DNA of 64,000 bases. It comes from Argopecten irradians (Eukaryota > Mollusca > Bivalvia > Pectinida > Pectinidae). The notes under the pieces were generated by a model. It saw only the letters and a list, made by a program, of their open reading frames with translations. It was not told the origin of the DNA and ran no database searches. The position numbers and the translations under genes were made by a program. This document shows positions 27,000 through 41,800 of this stretch, piece by piece (the stretch's first letter is position 1; each line of letters opens with the position of its first letter). Where the stretch lies: the NCBI RefSeq assembly GCF_041381155.1, contig NC_091134.1, positions 13,456,008 through 13,520,007 of the forward strand, read 5' to 3'.

Positions 27000-27476
27000 G
27001 AATTTTTATTTTCTTTTCTAATATTGTAATTGTGATGACTCAATCGTCGATTTAATAAGTTATGCTAGAGGAGGATGTAATAGAGGTTTTTTTAATGTTT
27101 TAGGGTAAAATTGACCTTTATTTGCACTTATTTTATTTTGATATCAATTTCACCATTTCTCAAACATCGGTATTGAATTTCTTAAAATGGAAGCGTTGTA
27201 TAGTATTATTTTTATAACATTTAAAGCTATCGGATTCCACCTTTCATTTTTTCGTGCAAATTGCTGGAGCCCATCACAGACAAATATCCAGAGAGTAGTG
27301 TGTTACAGTGTTGGTTCCTTTGTCCAAAGGTATACAGTAATGATTTTCTATTTGATTATCAATTGAACGTCGTGCCAAAACGGCATAGATTATGCAGATT
27401 GTATAAAGATTACAGGTCTGGCCTTTTATTGTTTTTTTATTAGGTAACGTTATTAAGAAATGCTATCTAATTAACA

Positions 27477-27554
27477 TTCGATGATCGTTATCTACTCCTT
27501 AAATTCCGTATGAACGTTCATACGGAGTTTACGGAGTAGATAATGAACATCGAA
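27477..27554. repeat. 78-bp palindrome with no spacer
   Basis: Two 39-bp arms abut at 27515/27516 (CGTATGAAC then GTTCATACG). They mismatch at about four positions. TTATCTACTCC and its inverse sit in the arms. It is the longest spacer-less palindrome that I noticed in the window. Confidence 0.85.
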
Positions 27555-29660
27555 TTCAAGTTTTAGGAATATTGTAGAAGAATGGATGCGACAGTAGTTA
27601 GAACAATTTTACAGAACGATTATGATGATATAAATGTACTTTGAAATATTTCGTAGACTTAATGTAACAATTTTGTATCTTTTCTTTTAAGAATGATTGA
27701 TTTGTCAAGTAAGTATATTTGTAGTTATCATTGTATTTAGCCGTGTCTTTTGTTGAAAGGAATAAGTGAATACACATTTTTATTCTATTGCACTATCTTA
27801 TAGCCTGCTACCAAGTCTACATTTCGGGAATACTTATTGTTGAAAACATACTAGCGTTGCATCATTACTATGTCCAATTCATTAATATATCTGACTCAAT
27901 CCTGTCAATTACTTTTTACAATTCCTGTAATGTTTAACTGTTTATATTCCAAAATTTCGTCTACAAGCCTTTATCAACATCTTACTCTTCAAGTCAATGT
28001 CTTGCTTTGGTGACTTTTAAAAGAATATTTATGTCGAGTTATATAAAACCTTTTATTACCAGACGTTACACTTGTTTATGGTTAAACAATCTTTGTCATC
28101 ACTCAACTATCAGTTGGGGCTGTGATTTGATTTTGATCGACTATTTTTTTACTCGAGCCTCGCCGCTTAAATATGTCAAATAGCTAGTTATTCACGTGAA
28201 TCTCAATTTCCTTTGTCTATTTGACCTTTATCTTTATTATCAGGTTAACAGTTCACATTAAATCGTCATTTACTGTATGTGTATGGTGATATTTGATAAC
28301 CTGAATCCAAATTAACTATCTTTATGTCATACACATAAATGTAAGTGTATATGTGCAGTAAAAATTTCACCCAGTAATTTATGACAACTGTATATTTTGG
28401 TAAACTATATACAGTACACACGTCAACACGTGCAATAAGTGTGAAATATAAAGGACTATGTATGTTTTGGGACCTATTTGGACCCAAAATCGAAATTTGT
28501 TTTTTTTCAACTTTAGTGTTACAAAATTATTTTTTTATTGAAATATTTACTTAAAGTTTATTAGGAATGGTTCACATGACGACTTCATCTGCAACGATAC
28601 ACAACTATATATCATAACAAGTAATATTGTTTCAGGGCGCACTCGATATTCGCAATTCAACAATTTAATCTCGCTAAATATCGGGATGGGGTGGGGCAAA
28701 ATGGATCCGAACCATTCATAGTCCTATGTTTATATATATATTCGCCAATGACGAAGTACATCACAATCAACAGGACAATATATATATATAGCGGTTTCTG
28801 TAAATGAATTGATTCCAAGTGCTCCTTTTGTATTGTGTAAACGTGTATTCTGCTAACATATTCATGACATTTGGAGGTATGGTACATATGTACCTTGTAA
28901 TGGTGTGCCTTTTGACAAGTTAATTGTACATTTTTCTTTAATATTTTTTTTTCATCTACAATAGCTACGTTAATTAATTTCATGCTTTGTTTTATGTTAA
29001 TATAAGTGTTGTTTCTTATGTCTTCAATTTTAAATATAGATGTATAAATTTCTATGCTATGCTGTGTAAAATATTGTAACATCCGATGTAACTAAAATTT
29101 GGATTTAAATTATCTACACTTTACCATGCAGTGACATAAATATGAATTTAACATGAAATACGAATATAATATATATATATATTGATTTTAAATGTACATT
29201 GTATACCCTCGAACTTATGAATGATTAAGACGTTTATTTCTATATCCAACAATTACTAAAGGCATGCATGTACATGTACGTATATATTAAATATCTGGTG
29301 ATAGTGCATGTACAATATATATATGTTATTATTGCGCTAATCCATATCGTAGATTAAATACACATGTACTACTGTCGTCAGAAGTTATTTTTATACCGAT
29401 ACGTCTCGTGATTTTAATTTCGCTGACAGGGCATGTTACTACATGTGGTGCAATCTTGTTTGTTTGTTTACGTCATTGACAACGTGACACAGAACGATTC
29501 AGATTAACACACCTCACTCAGTCTATCTAAATATAACGTGGCTCTATAAAGACCGCATTATCTAGGCTCTAGCGTCATAACGTTAACGATTTCTACTTCT
29601 AACTCATAATCCTATAAGGTACATATTTGAAGAGAAATGTCGTGTTATTCAGGCTCGCAA
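27555..29660. other. Intergenic, no gene recognised
   Basis: AT-rich, with TA-rich microsatellite patches (28780-28795, 29165-29185). The minus-strand 141-codon frame at 28657-29082 is lysine, isoleucine and tyrosine rich in keeping with base composition and has no domain; I do not call it. Confidence 0.4.
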
Positions 29661-29665
29661 TAATT

Positions 29666-29697
29666 GATGACGTAGCGTAAATGACAGGTATATAAAG
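29666..29697 (+). promoter_or_regulatory. Candidate TATA promoter with CRE-like site
   Basis: TGACGTAG is followed by TATATAAAG (29689-29697). This is followed by a GC-rich transcribed-looking stretch that ends in a strong splice donor, so the order TATA, leader, donor is consistent with a pol II promoter on the plus strand. A second TATAAAG lies near 29546. Confidence 0.45.
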
Positions 29698-29719
29698 GTG
29701 TGTAATACCTTGTTTATTC

Positions 29720-30059
29720 GGGACCCAGACAGACACCTCACATTCCGTGGGTGGTCCTCGCTTCTGGTCGTCAAAATGGTCGACTGGAAGCGGGTGTTGT
29801 CGAAATGCAAATAACACTCAAACTGATTTCATACAGCTTACTTCGTAAATCTCTAGGTTTTCGCACCTAGGGAACCGTTCCCCGGTTTTTGGGCCCGTAC
29901 CATAGCGACCCCGCCTTCGCTGGAAACAGCGCTAAGGGGTAGGTACGGACACTCAGAGACCACACGACTCTAGCTGCCGACCCAGTGTCATTTTATAGAC
30001 TGTGGCGGTGGTTATGGTAGTGTGGTTCTGGGCTAAAACTTCACTTCTCAACAATCCAG
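29720..30059 (+). ncRNA. Candidate structured first exon or noncoding RNA
   Basis: A GC-rich island in AT-rich surroundings ends at CAATCCAG-GTAAGT, a consensus donor at 30060. It contains nested complementary segments: CCGTACC (29895-29901) with GGTACGG (29942-29948), CCCC (29909-29912) with GGGG (29936-29939), and CGCTG-GAAA-CAGCG (29918-29931) capped by a GNRA-type tetraloop. GGACC near 29721 can also pair with GGTCC near 29753. No good plus-strand ORF is seen. It could be a 5' untranslated exon of a gene whose next exon I could not identify, a long noncoding RNA start, or an unrecognised element end. Confidence 0.35.
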
Positions 30060-32896
30060 GTAAGTGGTGATACTGTCACTTTAAATCAGTAGTTGGTAGG
30101 TTAAAAACTAAATGTAACGTACGCTAAGGTGTTTAATTTACTTGGACGTACATATGTACATGTACATGTAGTATTCTGTATTTACTCTTGTTTATGATGT
30201 TGTTTGGTGACTATGAAATTTAGTAGATAAAGTTTACTTTATACGTATACGTCGTGTAGCGAGTATCCACGCTACAAGACCAGCACAGAATAATTATGGT
30301 TTATGTGAAATATATAATAATCCTATAGCTCTCGGTGTTCTTTGTATTATTTATTATGCGCTCGCATTGACCAGGCCCAGGTAAGTTAATATTGATCGAA
30401 AACAATAAACGTTGATTTAAGATTATACAATTGTGTAACGTAAAGCAATATAATACATCAATAAACCTTATTGCTACCTGCAAAATGGTATCTGGCCATT
30501 GTATAATAATTTCATTCATATTTGCGATCCTGCCTTGATGAACAAGTCTTGACAAGGTAAGTGCATTTTAATGTCAAACAAGAGATTTACAAAGTAGGTT
30601 TGAAATCAGTGGGTGACATTTGTATCTTGACGACACCCGTTGCCAGTAAATGTACCATTCTGGTGATCAGGAGTGACCTTTATAAGGCTGGAGATGTGTC
30701 AAAGAACAGCGGAACAGCGTATACACGGACATTGTGAATAAAACAGAAAAAAAAAACTTTCGAAATCTATGTAATGGTCTCCATTTTGTTTATTTGATTT
30801 TGACCTTTGGCTTTTGAGCATTGGGATCAACATGTTGATTTAGTAGAAGATATCTCTAGCAATCAATTGTTTTATACATGTATATCTCCTATTGCTTCTA
30901 TTGTGTTATACACGTCGGACAGTCTTAAGAGTTACGCACATGTATGATGTTTTTGAGTAACGGAAAATTACATTAATTAACACTATTATTTTCAAGTTAT
31001 ACAACATTTCATCCACGAATGTTAACTTATCAAATATCAATCGAATCGATGTACTGAAATGTGGGATTTTATCTTACGATCTGCATTGTAGTTAACATTG
31101 TACTGTTAGCATTTAAGCAATGTGCCTATTTCGCACTGTGAATCTATATTAAGGAGTTTTTTTCACATGTTCGGTTGTATTTGGGGAGATTAAAAAAGGT
31201 GAAATCAGCGGAAATTCCCTGGGCGCGATAAGTTCTAATTTTACAGTGATTTGATATTTCTTTGCTAATTGTGTGAATCATAGTCTCAATTGATTTTTGA
31301 ATTAAGTTGATGAGAATGCTAGTTACATTTAAAACTACAAGGAAAACAGCTAACACTGTTACAAAACTTAAGCAGTTTAGATCGAGTTCAAAATCAAGTT
31401 AGAACTAGCACGCCGCTTATCAATGTTCATAGGCAATATAATATTGATTGAAAGGCAATCCATACTTTTTTCTTTTTTATAAAACTGACATTACAAGTTA
31501 AAAAAAAACATGTCTTTGAGATTTAAAAATATAATGACGTGCATACGTAACATTTTTCAAAAATCGTCTCTCAATCTCAATTTAATGTTTTATCTTGCAT
31601 TGTCGTTTTAGGCATATCCGAGGAAATTGCATTGGTATAAAATGGATTAATATTCTATCGGATGAAATCTGCACAAAACACCAAAAATAACCCGAATAAT
31701 AAAATGTGCTATAATTAACAGAGAAACAATTTGTGAACAGATATTTTATTATATGATACTAACAACAGAAGATATTTTTTTATAAAATAACATTTACAAA
31801 TTGATAACACATTGAATAGGTTGTGTCTGAACACTTTTTATATGTTTGCATTGTTATGCCATTGTCAAAGTCGATAAACAGTTGTTGTTTTTTTTAATCC
31901 GGTTATACATTTGTACATGTACAGTGTATATTAATATAAAAATATAAATATCGAAGATAATCAAAACTGCATTATAGCATGTTACAAATATAAATAAAAC
32001 AAATTTTAATCCTTTTACTACATACAATTTAATTTGGTTACATGTACTAGTAGGATACTCGCATATACTGAACAATAACTCACTATCATATCTAATACAC
32101 ACATGTACATATATTCTAATTACATAACAAATTTGTATTGATCCATATGGTGTTATACCATCCTGGAGAAATACCTAACTTCGCCCTAGATTATTATTTA
32201 CCAGGGCAGTATAACACCATAAGAACCTGAATAAAGGTCCGTATCAGAAAGTGATATTACTCTAACGCATATTAAAACTCCGTTGAATGAGTTCCGTCAA
32301 TTTAACAATATACTTCATCTATGATTGGCTGAAGAGTGCAAAAACTACAACATTCAATAACATGTGTTTGTCTTTATGATTTATAAATTAAGTCTTATTC
32401 ATAACGAGACTTGTAATTAATCATCTGCTATATAATGGACACATCAGAAGAGAACATATGCGTCCACTCTAAATGAAATACGAACGTACCTACTATCTAC
32501 AATTGTATGTATGTTTACTGCATTCACCCATTGTAATTTGTATTAAATGTTTGTAGCTACTTCCTCAGAGGATACTTTCAATCATTTTTATTATCTGTAA
32601 CTAGAACGTGATAAAAAAGAAAATCAGGGTTCCTTTCCAAAAATCATCGACCAACGTCTTGTATAGTTCTATTGTCCAGCGTATGTATCAGAACGGGTAA
32701 ATAAGGATTAACAGTGATAATAGAATACCATGCAACACAAGCATCATAAACGCGATGAAACTTAATTAAGGACGTATCTAGTCTAACACAAATGAATGCC
32801 CCATTTCAGAGACAGGAATGGAACATACTTTCCTACTATAATCATAAAATGTCATCCTCTGATATTCTCGTTATGATAACATTAACATTTTCAGTT
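30060..32896. other. Intergenic or plus-strand intron, 3' flank of P450-A
   Basis: AT-rich; no exon was recognised on either strand. A 76-bp inverted repeat lies at 32146-32221. The part just below 32897 would be the 3' untranslated region of P450-A. Confidence 0.4.
32146..32221. repeat. Small inverted repeat, 76 bp
   Basis: TATGGTGTTATAC at the left and GTATAACACCATA at the right are perfect inverted 13-mers around a ~50-bp loop. Size suggests a tiny MITE remnant; no target duplication was identified. Confidence 0.6.
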
Positions 32897-35800
32897 TTAA
32901 ATCCTCTTCTTAACAACGATTTTGTACGAACCAGCGGTATAACCAGCAATTCCACTCACATCGGGCGTGAAATCGGCTGTTTCACCTGGTGGTATCATAA
33001 TGTCATATTGTTGAAGCAGAATTGCACACATCACGTGTAGTTCAGCTTTTGCGACGCTTTCTCCTAGACACACTCTTCTCCCGGCGGAAAACGGAAGCCA
33101 GCTTATGGGTTTGGGTCCAAGGTTTCCATCGGAATCCAAATATCGTTCTGGATCAAACTTTGCAGGCTCATTCCAATGTCGCGGATCATTGTGCAAAGCC
33201 CATTGGTTAATCATGATTGTTGTTCCTTTTGGTACGTCAAAACCATCTGTCACGAAAGGAAAATTTATTATTCAATACACACGCTTCATGAAGTATATCA
33301 TTTATAGTGTTTTTTCTACTGTGTAATTCAGTACTGTGTAGTTCCGCGATTCCATCTTTGTAATCAGTTAGTGATATTCCGTCTTTGTACATTACAGAGT
33401 TACCTTCCTTGCGAAGCGCAGTCACGCCGTTTTCACCGACCAGTATGACGTTACGCTCGCAAACATATGACGTGATTATAATCAATACCTACCGACTAGG
33501 GCAGATAATTTTGTAATATGCAATTACGGAATATGTCATATTGGTAATATTTCCTGTCGTTTTTTCTATTTTGTCAAGAATTTAACTTGACCACGTATCT
33601 TGTGATATACAATATATAAACAATATTTGAATTTATTATTTTTCTGGATTTTTTGTCACTTCTCATTGGTCGAAAACACGTCACGTGATCACCGATAAAA
33701 ACTATATTGCACGATTTTTCCGGAAGTAGTTTATTGAAAAAGTATATTGCACGGTATTTTTAGATAACGTAATCGTCTACGTTACCAAAACGCTTCGTGT
33801 TCCTGGCGCTGTGAAACAAACGCTTTGATGACCTGAGTTTGAAGCGTAACAACAAAATACGACGTTGTATCTAAAAAAAGATGATGATGACTTCCAGCTT
33901 ATGACTACAGTTTAAGCTTTTAAAGTTTCAATATAATCACGGTAGGAGAGTAGGAAATAATCGAATAACATGAATATATGAATATTTTCAATATTGTATA
34001 TTTATTTTAAATGTGTGACACGGAAATAAAATATATTATCATTACTATTATGATAATAGGCCCGTCGTGGATAAGAGAAATTCCAGGTAGCTTTTTACAC
34101 ATGCACTTTATATGTGACTTAATTGCCGCATCATGAAACAGCGTTATACTGGAACAGCAGGTCCAAATAAATTGTTTTAGATCTACAATGTAGCTCAAAG
34201 CGATCGCAGTACTTTTATATTTCATGTATTGATAAAATAATTTGAATTAGTTGGATACTACAGTATTATAGTATTTTTTTTATTGTTTATAGTGCGTGGA
34301 TTTCAATTTTTCTTTGCCGAGGTCAAATATGTAAATATACCATAATTACCATTTGCCTCTAAAGGGTAACATTTTATTTGTCAACACAATTTTAGTACAA
34401 CGTAATAACATAAGCTACACCAACAAAAATAATGACAAAAGGTTGTTACTAGAAGTAATTCTAAATACATTGCTGGCATTTTAGCGGTATTGTACTTACA
34501 TAATTTAGCGTCAACCCTTGCAGCATGTGGTAATCCCACGGGAGCTACTGTAGCAACCCGCATGACCTCATGGAGGACAGCCTCTGTGTACGGCATCGAG
34601 GGACGGTCATCCAGTCCTGGTAAGCGATCCCGCCCTGTATATCCCAAAAATGTTAACGTAAAATAAAATAAACTATTCAAACATAACTGTTCTTCATTAA
34701 TTTTTCTATGAGAAGCCAAAGCTTAAGATACATGTACGAATACTTAACGAAATTATAAAGGCAAGATAAATGCATTACAAAGTTAAACATTTTCCACTAA
34801 ATGAAAAATCTGAAATACTGTAGAAAATCCTACTTTAGGTTTTGATCACAATAATGAAATTCCACAGGTGTAAAATTTTAAATGTTTCACGTGTGTTTAT
34901 ATTATACTCAAAATCAAAGTAAACACATATTAAGGGCAGGAGAAAAAAGAATCACGTCAGTCTAGCTTAAACTAGAAATGCCGGATACGAAAAAGAATCT
35001 TTAAATACGTAATGTCGTTTCAAATGCTCTAGCGATAAAATAATCCTTGAAGCTGACAATGCAAGTTTAAAAGTATTCAATTGAGATTAAAAAAAGTACA
35101 CAGGTGCGCTCAGTCTTTACACGTACACAACACCTAGCAGTTGTGTATCACCTACTAAAACGTAAACGAAACCCTAACCTGTAAATATGTTTGGGGGTTG
35201 TCTTATTAAGAAAACATGTCAACTCCTCTAAGCTGTCATTTAGATTTTTTTCAAAATACAATTTCCACACAAATGAATAGAAATCCAACCAATAATCTTT
35301 CCATATATATCCACTAAAGTATCGTACATGTACTTGGTGTACTCGACTGGAAAAGAACATGGGTGTTGGTCACGCGCACGTGACTGCACGTGACCACCTA
35401 TCCCGAACGGGTCGACTCTACCCAAGGACACACACGTGTATATGTTCATGTAAAACCTATATATATATATACTGGAAATAGTTTAGGATCTAGCTAATAC
35501 GACACTATCATAACTGGGGGCTGTCTCAGGAACAATTTTCGATTTATTTTTAATCTCAAATGCATGCTTTTTGATTTGACACTATCAAAACTTGGGAATG
35601 TCTTCGAAACAATCTAAAATTTGTTTTAAATCTCAAATGCATGCCTTTTAATTTGAATTTTCAGCTTTTTAACAATCACTTGAAATAGCGCTTTAAATTC
35701 GCGGGGTAAATATTTCGCCTGCGATGATTATCGAAAACACTCATAGGCTTAAATGATAAGCACATACCGACGGCGTTGTCGATTTCTTTCTGTGCTTTCT

Positions 35801-38800
35801 TCTGTATCTCGGGATATGCAGCTACGTACAGCAGAAACCATTGTAATGTAAATCGGGAAGTGTCTAATCCAGCTACAAAAAAAATAACAACTTTGAAAAA
35901 ATTCAAATACAGACTCACATACAGTAATATAAAAAAAAATATGAAATAAATGAATATCATAATCTCCCAATACTTTTCATTCTGGGGTTGTGTCACGTAA
36001 TGTCTTTGATATTCAAAAATGTAATAATATTTGTGTGATGTTTCTTTATTCAATAATATTCTGAATAATAATAATACAATGGCTACACGGCATTTAGGCA
36101 GTGCTGCTGCCATTTGAAATCCGACAATAAGTTATAATTTTGCTGTCCTTTTGATTGACAGTAATGCTGCATTTACTTTCATATTTTAAAATTGTAAAAA
36201 TAGTAAATGAATATGCATACCAAAGAAAATATCTGACAATGTTTGCTTCAAGTGGACATCGGTCAGTTGGCTCAGAAGTTCTGTGTCTTCGTCATTTTCT
36301 GCCTCCATTTTCGCCAGAATCAAGGCGTCAGTAAAATCCCTTATATTACCTGTTTTTAATGTCACAAAATCTTATAGATCGAAGAACACGTCATGTTTCA
36401 TAAGTATGGCTTACAATCATTAGCTCACCTGGCCCGAAGGGATTCTTCATGGATTCTGACCAAATTTGGTCAGAAACATCCTTTGGAAAAGTGGAATAAA
36501 GTTTGTATAAATTTTGGCTCTAAACCCCCTGGGGCAGGAGGGGGGAGGGGGAGGCGGGGCCCAGTAGGAGAAATAAATGTAAGTCTTTTAAATCGCTACT
36601 CGTCCTAGAGGTCTGCATGGATTGTAACCAAATTTGGTCAGAAACATTCTTGAAGGAAAGGGAACAAAGTTTGTGTAAATTTTGGCTCTGACCCTCAGGG
36701 GCAGGAGGGGTAGGGCACAATAGGTGAAATAGAGGAAAATTCTTTAAATCGCTACTTGTCCTAGAAGTCTCCACGGATTGTAACCAAATTTGGCCAGAAA
36801 CAATCTTGGACAAAGGGAACAGAGTTTGTATAGATTTTGGCTCTGACCACCTGGAATCTTTAAATTGGGGAAACAGAGGTGAATCTTTAAATCGCTACTA
36901 GTCATAGACTTCTGCATGGATTGTAACAATGAACCTGTATTCAGAACAAAACTTGACATTACAAACCAGGTGAGCGATACAGGCACTCTGGGCCTCTGGT
37001 TTTAGAATATTGAAATATGATAGTGAAGGGGGTTAAGGGTCAATGTGCTGCATTTGTACGTAGAAGTCCTAACGATAACAACATTAGATTTACGAGCGTA
37101 CAATGTTTATCCTTGAATGTTTGAAAAATGGTACATTCTGTAAGACATCCATTAACAGCCGATAAATCTTAAATGAATTAAAAGTACTTTATACAGTATT
37201 ACTGATTAATAAGTTGATTGATAAAGATACAAACAGAGGTAAACTAACAGGGTGGTGGGCCTCACGGCAGCCATTACTGTGTTCTCTTACTAACGTTTGT
37301 GACGTACAATCCCTACCGTGATAGTTTCTGATTTGCTTTGGAGTTGATGGATTACATTTTTCGATTTTGAAAATTATTGATATGAGCCGTATTTTGCATA
37401 CTCACGAATCAAGATGAGCTTTTGATATGTTATTTATTACCAAAAGTTACCTGCATTTTGAGAATTACAGTATTTTCAATGCTTACGTTTTAATTTTACG
37501 AGTACATATAAGAGCTGAAAATGATTTTGGCAGTACTGCCAAAATCATCATATGTACATCTTTAGTGAAGTGAAATGAGTACATACGGTCGGACCATAAA
37601 GCCAAATCGTGGTCTACAATTTCATTTAGCATTTCAATAATGTTATTAGTCATTGTTAGGGCTGGGTATTGGAAGTTCTAAAACGATACGATACATATTG
37701 ACAATACACTGAAACAATACACGTATCGGTATATCGATATATTGATCCAGCCCTAGTCATTGTAAAGTGATTTCTGCAGGTATGTTTCCATATAAACATA
37801 CATAAGGCATAAAAACCAACAATTTTACAGTATTTAAATTCTGTGTTGCAACTAACGTTTGTCAGACATCTGGAACCATTTGAATGATTTTCACGGCTTA
37901 ATTCATCAAACCTTACGGTTGTCAATAGATTAATGAAGAAAAAAATAACATGTCAAAATTTTCGTCCAGTTACGGCACATATAATTTTGAAACAAGAAAA
38001 TTGATTTTAGTGTTTTATCTTTAAAATGGCTTGAGTAGTATTTATGAGTGATTCATATTTTGGTATATCGGGAATCCACACACATGTTGAAAATGTTTAA
38101 TATATATCAAATCTATGTAGTTGTTTGATATAATTGTGAAAAATTAAAGCAAAGGTTATATTGTTATTAAATATTTACCTTCATCGAAGGTGTTTCTGTG
38201 TTCCTTGAGCTCGCCCAAAAGTACATCAAATAGCTGATTTGCCAAATCCGCACATTTCAAAAAGCGCTTTGATGGCCATATTTTTATTAGAATCGGAAAT
38301 AAGTCCTCCAGAAATCCTGATCCGAACGACTCAATCAAGTCACTTTCAACTTTCATAAAGTTCTTGAATTTAGGGTCATTGAACTTGTATCTAAAACATG
38401 TTCAATAAATACAAATAATAAATTCAAATAAATACATGTAGTTTTAGATATATTGTTTTTGTCTCAGTGAAATCATGAAAAAAAAATATTAAAATTGAAA
38501 ATAATTTGATAAAGTTATATACGAAACCTAAATGAGAAAAACGTGTGCTGACAATAGATACATTGCAAGATTATGCTACTGTTTACACCGAGGACGTAAA
38601 AATGTATATCTCACTTATAATTTCTTGGTTTACACACTTTGTTTGACGCCTCCAGGAAGCTTCATTTTACACTGTACGTAAACGGTTGTCACTGAAGCTT
38701 TGAGTGGCAAGCATTTTGATAAGAAACTTGTTAATGTTATACTTCAATCTATTAACAAATAGACTTGTAATTCCGCTCCGCTACGATGCACTTCGATACG

Positions 38801-41800
38801 CTCCAATAAAGTGTACTGTGTGTAGTGGAGGGGAATTACAAGTCTAATTTAAATTAGATGGTGTTATACTTACACTTTGCTGAAGCAAAGTGCGTAGATT
38901 ATGTTAAGCATAGCATGATCCACGTGCGTGTTGGGGGAGAATGCTTCTCCCTGCTTCTCATCAAACAACTCTATCAGCTGGGTCAAGGATCCGTGTATCG
39001 CCTCCTCTAGCTTCCTTCCTTTTAGGTAAGTTCTATCAAATCGACATAAAAAAAGCATTGTCATCTCCAGCATTATCATTTCAGCAACACCATTTTTTCT
39101 TATTCTATTTGGTCTTGAATTATCATTGGAATATTTTCTAAAGGTGAATAATCATTGAAAGAGCGTCAGATTATCCTTTTGGTATAATAAAGATTACGAA
39201 TATTTTACTTTTAAATGCAATATGCACTAAGGAAAATCACCATCAAGGTGTTATGATTTAGAATTCTTTGTATGAAATCCTTTGACGTAAGAAGCCAGTA
39301 TTAAAGTAACATTGATTCCGTAATTTATACAAAACCATTTAAAATGCTAAAGAGACCTATTACATGGATCATTGAATTTTACGAAGTGTCATTCGCAATA
39401 AACACGAAACGAGATGGCTTGGTAATGTTGCCAACCAAGGTGTAAGACAGGGTGCAATGTTTGATCCAAAACTATCATTATATTGTGTTTTATCTTATTT
39501 TTTATGCCGTCGAACTTAATACTTACATGTAATGTAAAAGTAATAACATTCATAAAAATAAATAAAAATGAATTAGTGAATTTCGAAACATGTTTTATGC
39601 GAGCCCTTTTTGAGATTGTTGTACAACAAATATATACATTGTACATGTAACAATCCAAACGTATCATACAATAATGTATATGTACACCTCGTTGCAACAG
39701 AATACAACGAAGAACCCTGTTTTCAGAAAAAAAGTTTTCTGTCAATCAGATCTGTGTCAAGGTAATTACATATATCAGATGTATAGGAAAGTGACAAAAA
39801 AGCCTTCCGCCTGTCTGACCTTGTACGGGGTTGAGTAATTCACATAAGCGAAGCATGATGCGACCATGGAAGCCAACCGGCGTGCAATGGAAGGTCCGCT
39901 TTTCTTGCTGATCATGGTATCCTTTGTACCGGGTACAATGTAAATATCGGAAACATATAGTAAATAAATGTACCCATGGCATACCTTAGGGCAGACCCAG
40001 CAATCTTACGGTGCAATTTCCACGTAGGCGTATATTGAGCCATCGCAATGTCCTTTCCACCATCAGAAAAAAAGGTTGCTTAGAGAAAATAATACAAAAA
40101 TGAATAATTTATATCCAGATTCTGCTATTATCTAAATAAATTTATTTGTTTTTTTTTTTTGTTTATTAATGATAAATTCTCTCTACTGAGTGATATAATT
40201 AAAGTGAATAGTCGGGCAAAGAAAAACCAGTCTAACTGTGTTCATTGGCCTCCCAAAAGTTCTCACATATTAATACGACAGTCAAGTTCTGCTTAGTTTC
40301 CCAGTTCTGACCATTAAAGTAAAAGAAAAGTTGAAAGCATTGAAAGCGAGTCTGAGTGTAAATGTAACCACGGACATAGTCAGCAGGGGAGGACATTTTA
40401 GGATTCCTATACTTAAAATTAATTTCTTCGTACGCAGACAGATTTTGGCGAGAGATTTTATTTTTCCATTTTCATAAGAAATTATACTGGATACATTCAC
40501 ACCATTTTTACCGACTTTAGCCATCCTTGCCCGACTGTTCACTTTAAAAATCTCTGGAAAAAAAATTCTCGAATGGATGAAAGTATGAAGTTATTTTCTA
40601 AAGTTACTGGTAGGGTAAAGGTGGGGGAATTTCGAGAACTGTTAGAGAGTATGGTACATTGCCACATTGTTTTCCATCAATTTCGCTATCGAATATAAAA
40701 TGTTAATAAAGCAATAGGCAATAGGCATATACTTTTAGATTTGTATTTATTGGTATTTTTTCTTTGTATTATTATAAGTAGAGAGATGACATGTCAAAAT
40801 GCAGAATTAAAAATATAAATGTGTTATGGTGTTGCGGTTTTAGAACAACAAAAATAAAAGATTAAAAACAAACAAGTTTAAACAAAATGTAATCAATCTG
40901 AATGATGTATTATAAATATGAGTTAACGAATAGTTTATTTATTCTTTAACAATCAAATATCACCAAACCAATAGCCATGTTTTAATTTTTTTTGTATATT
41001 AGATTGTACCTGATGTAACCTCGGGACGGTTAGCAAAGTCAGCCTTGCTCTTTACCAGAACTTCTGTCGCTGCCTCAATCGTATTGACGACCACAATCGG
41101 TATTGTACCTGGCAAGATAATGCCACCATTACAGACGCACTATTAACATGTAGATAAATAAATGTAAGAATATCTCACAGAGGAGGTTGTGTAGTATGGA
41201 ACTTATCTATTATTTCAATAAAGCAAGTGTATTTCCTTCATTGGTAGATTACTTTAATTAATTAATCGCCTGATGTCGTATAATTGTAACAAATCCACAA
41301 GTGTAGGAATTTTTTTCTTGTTTTCTTCCCATATCGTCTATTCAATACATATCTATTTTCATAAAGTGTAATATGTTATATAGCGACATACTTTTCGCGA
41401 AAGTGAAGAGATCTTCCGCAAAAAAAAAAAAAAAAAAAAAAAAAAACCACCACACACACACACAAAATAAAACGGTAAAGAAATCAAACCACAACAGATA
41501 CTGGGGCTATTACATTGTATGACTGAATTCTGGGATGAAGACACACATTTTATTATACTTACTCATGTAAATGGTGATGACAGGGCCGTACTTCTTCGAT
41601 AACTCCATGCATTGGTCCTGGAAATCTCTGGCATTAAGCACTGAAATATAATTTTCCCTTTCATAAAGTCTTGCATTATATCTCCATCGAGTCATTCTCG
41701 AGTACAGATATATGTTTAATGTAAAATAAATGGCTGCCAGGTTTTGATGCTAGATGCAGTATCCCTATACAGAATCGACGAGTTTTTAAAGTTGTTGTAA

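Noticed and set aside
28657-29082. 141-codon minus-strand gene
   Set aside because: Composition follows the AT-rich background (Ile, Lys, Tyr, His), with no domain, signal or splice context.
35373-35396. E-box/xenobiotic response element cluster (CACGTG twice) in P450-A intron 8
   Set aside because: The palindromic CACGTG pair is real, but the site does not match the TNGCGTG core well and has no counterpart in P450-B; too weak to call regulatory.
39746-39982. An extra P450-A exon between exons 4 and 5
   Set aside because: Exon 4 joins exon 5 directly in phase and P450-B has no equivalent; the frame extends from intron sequence.
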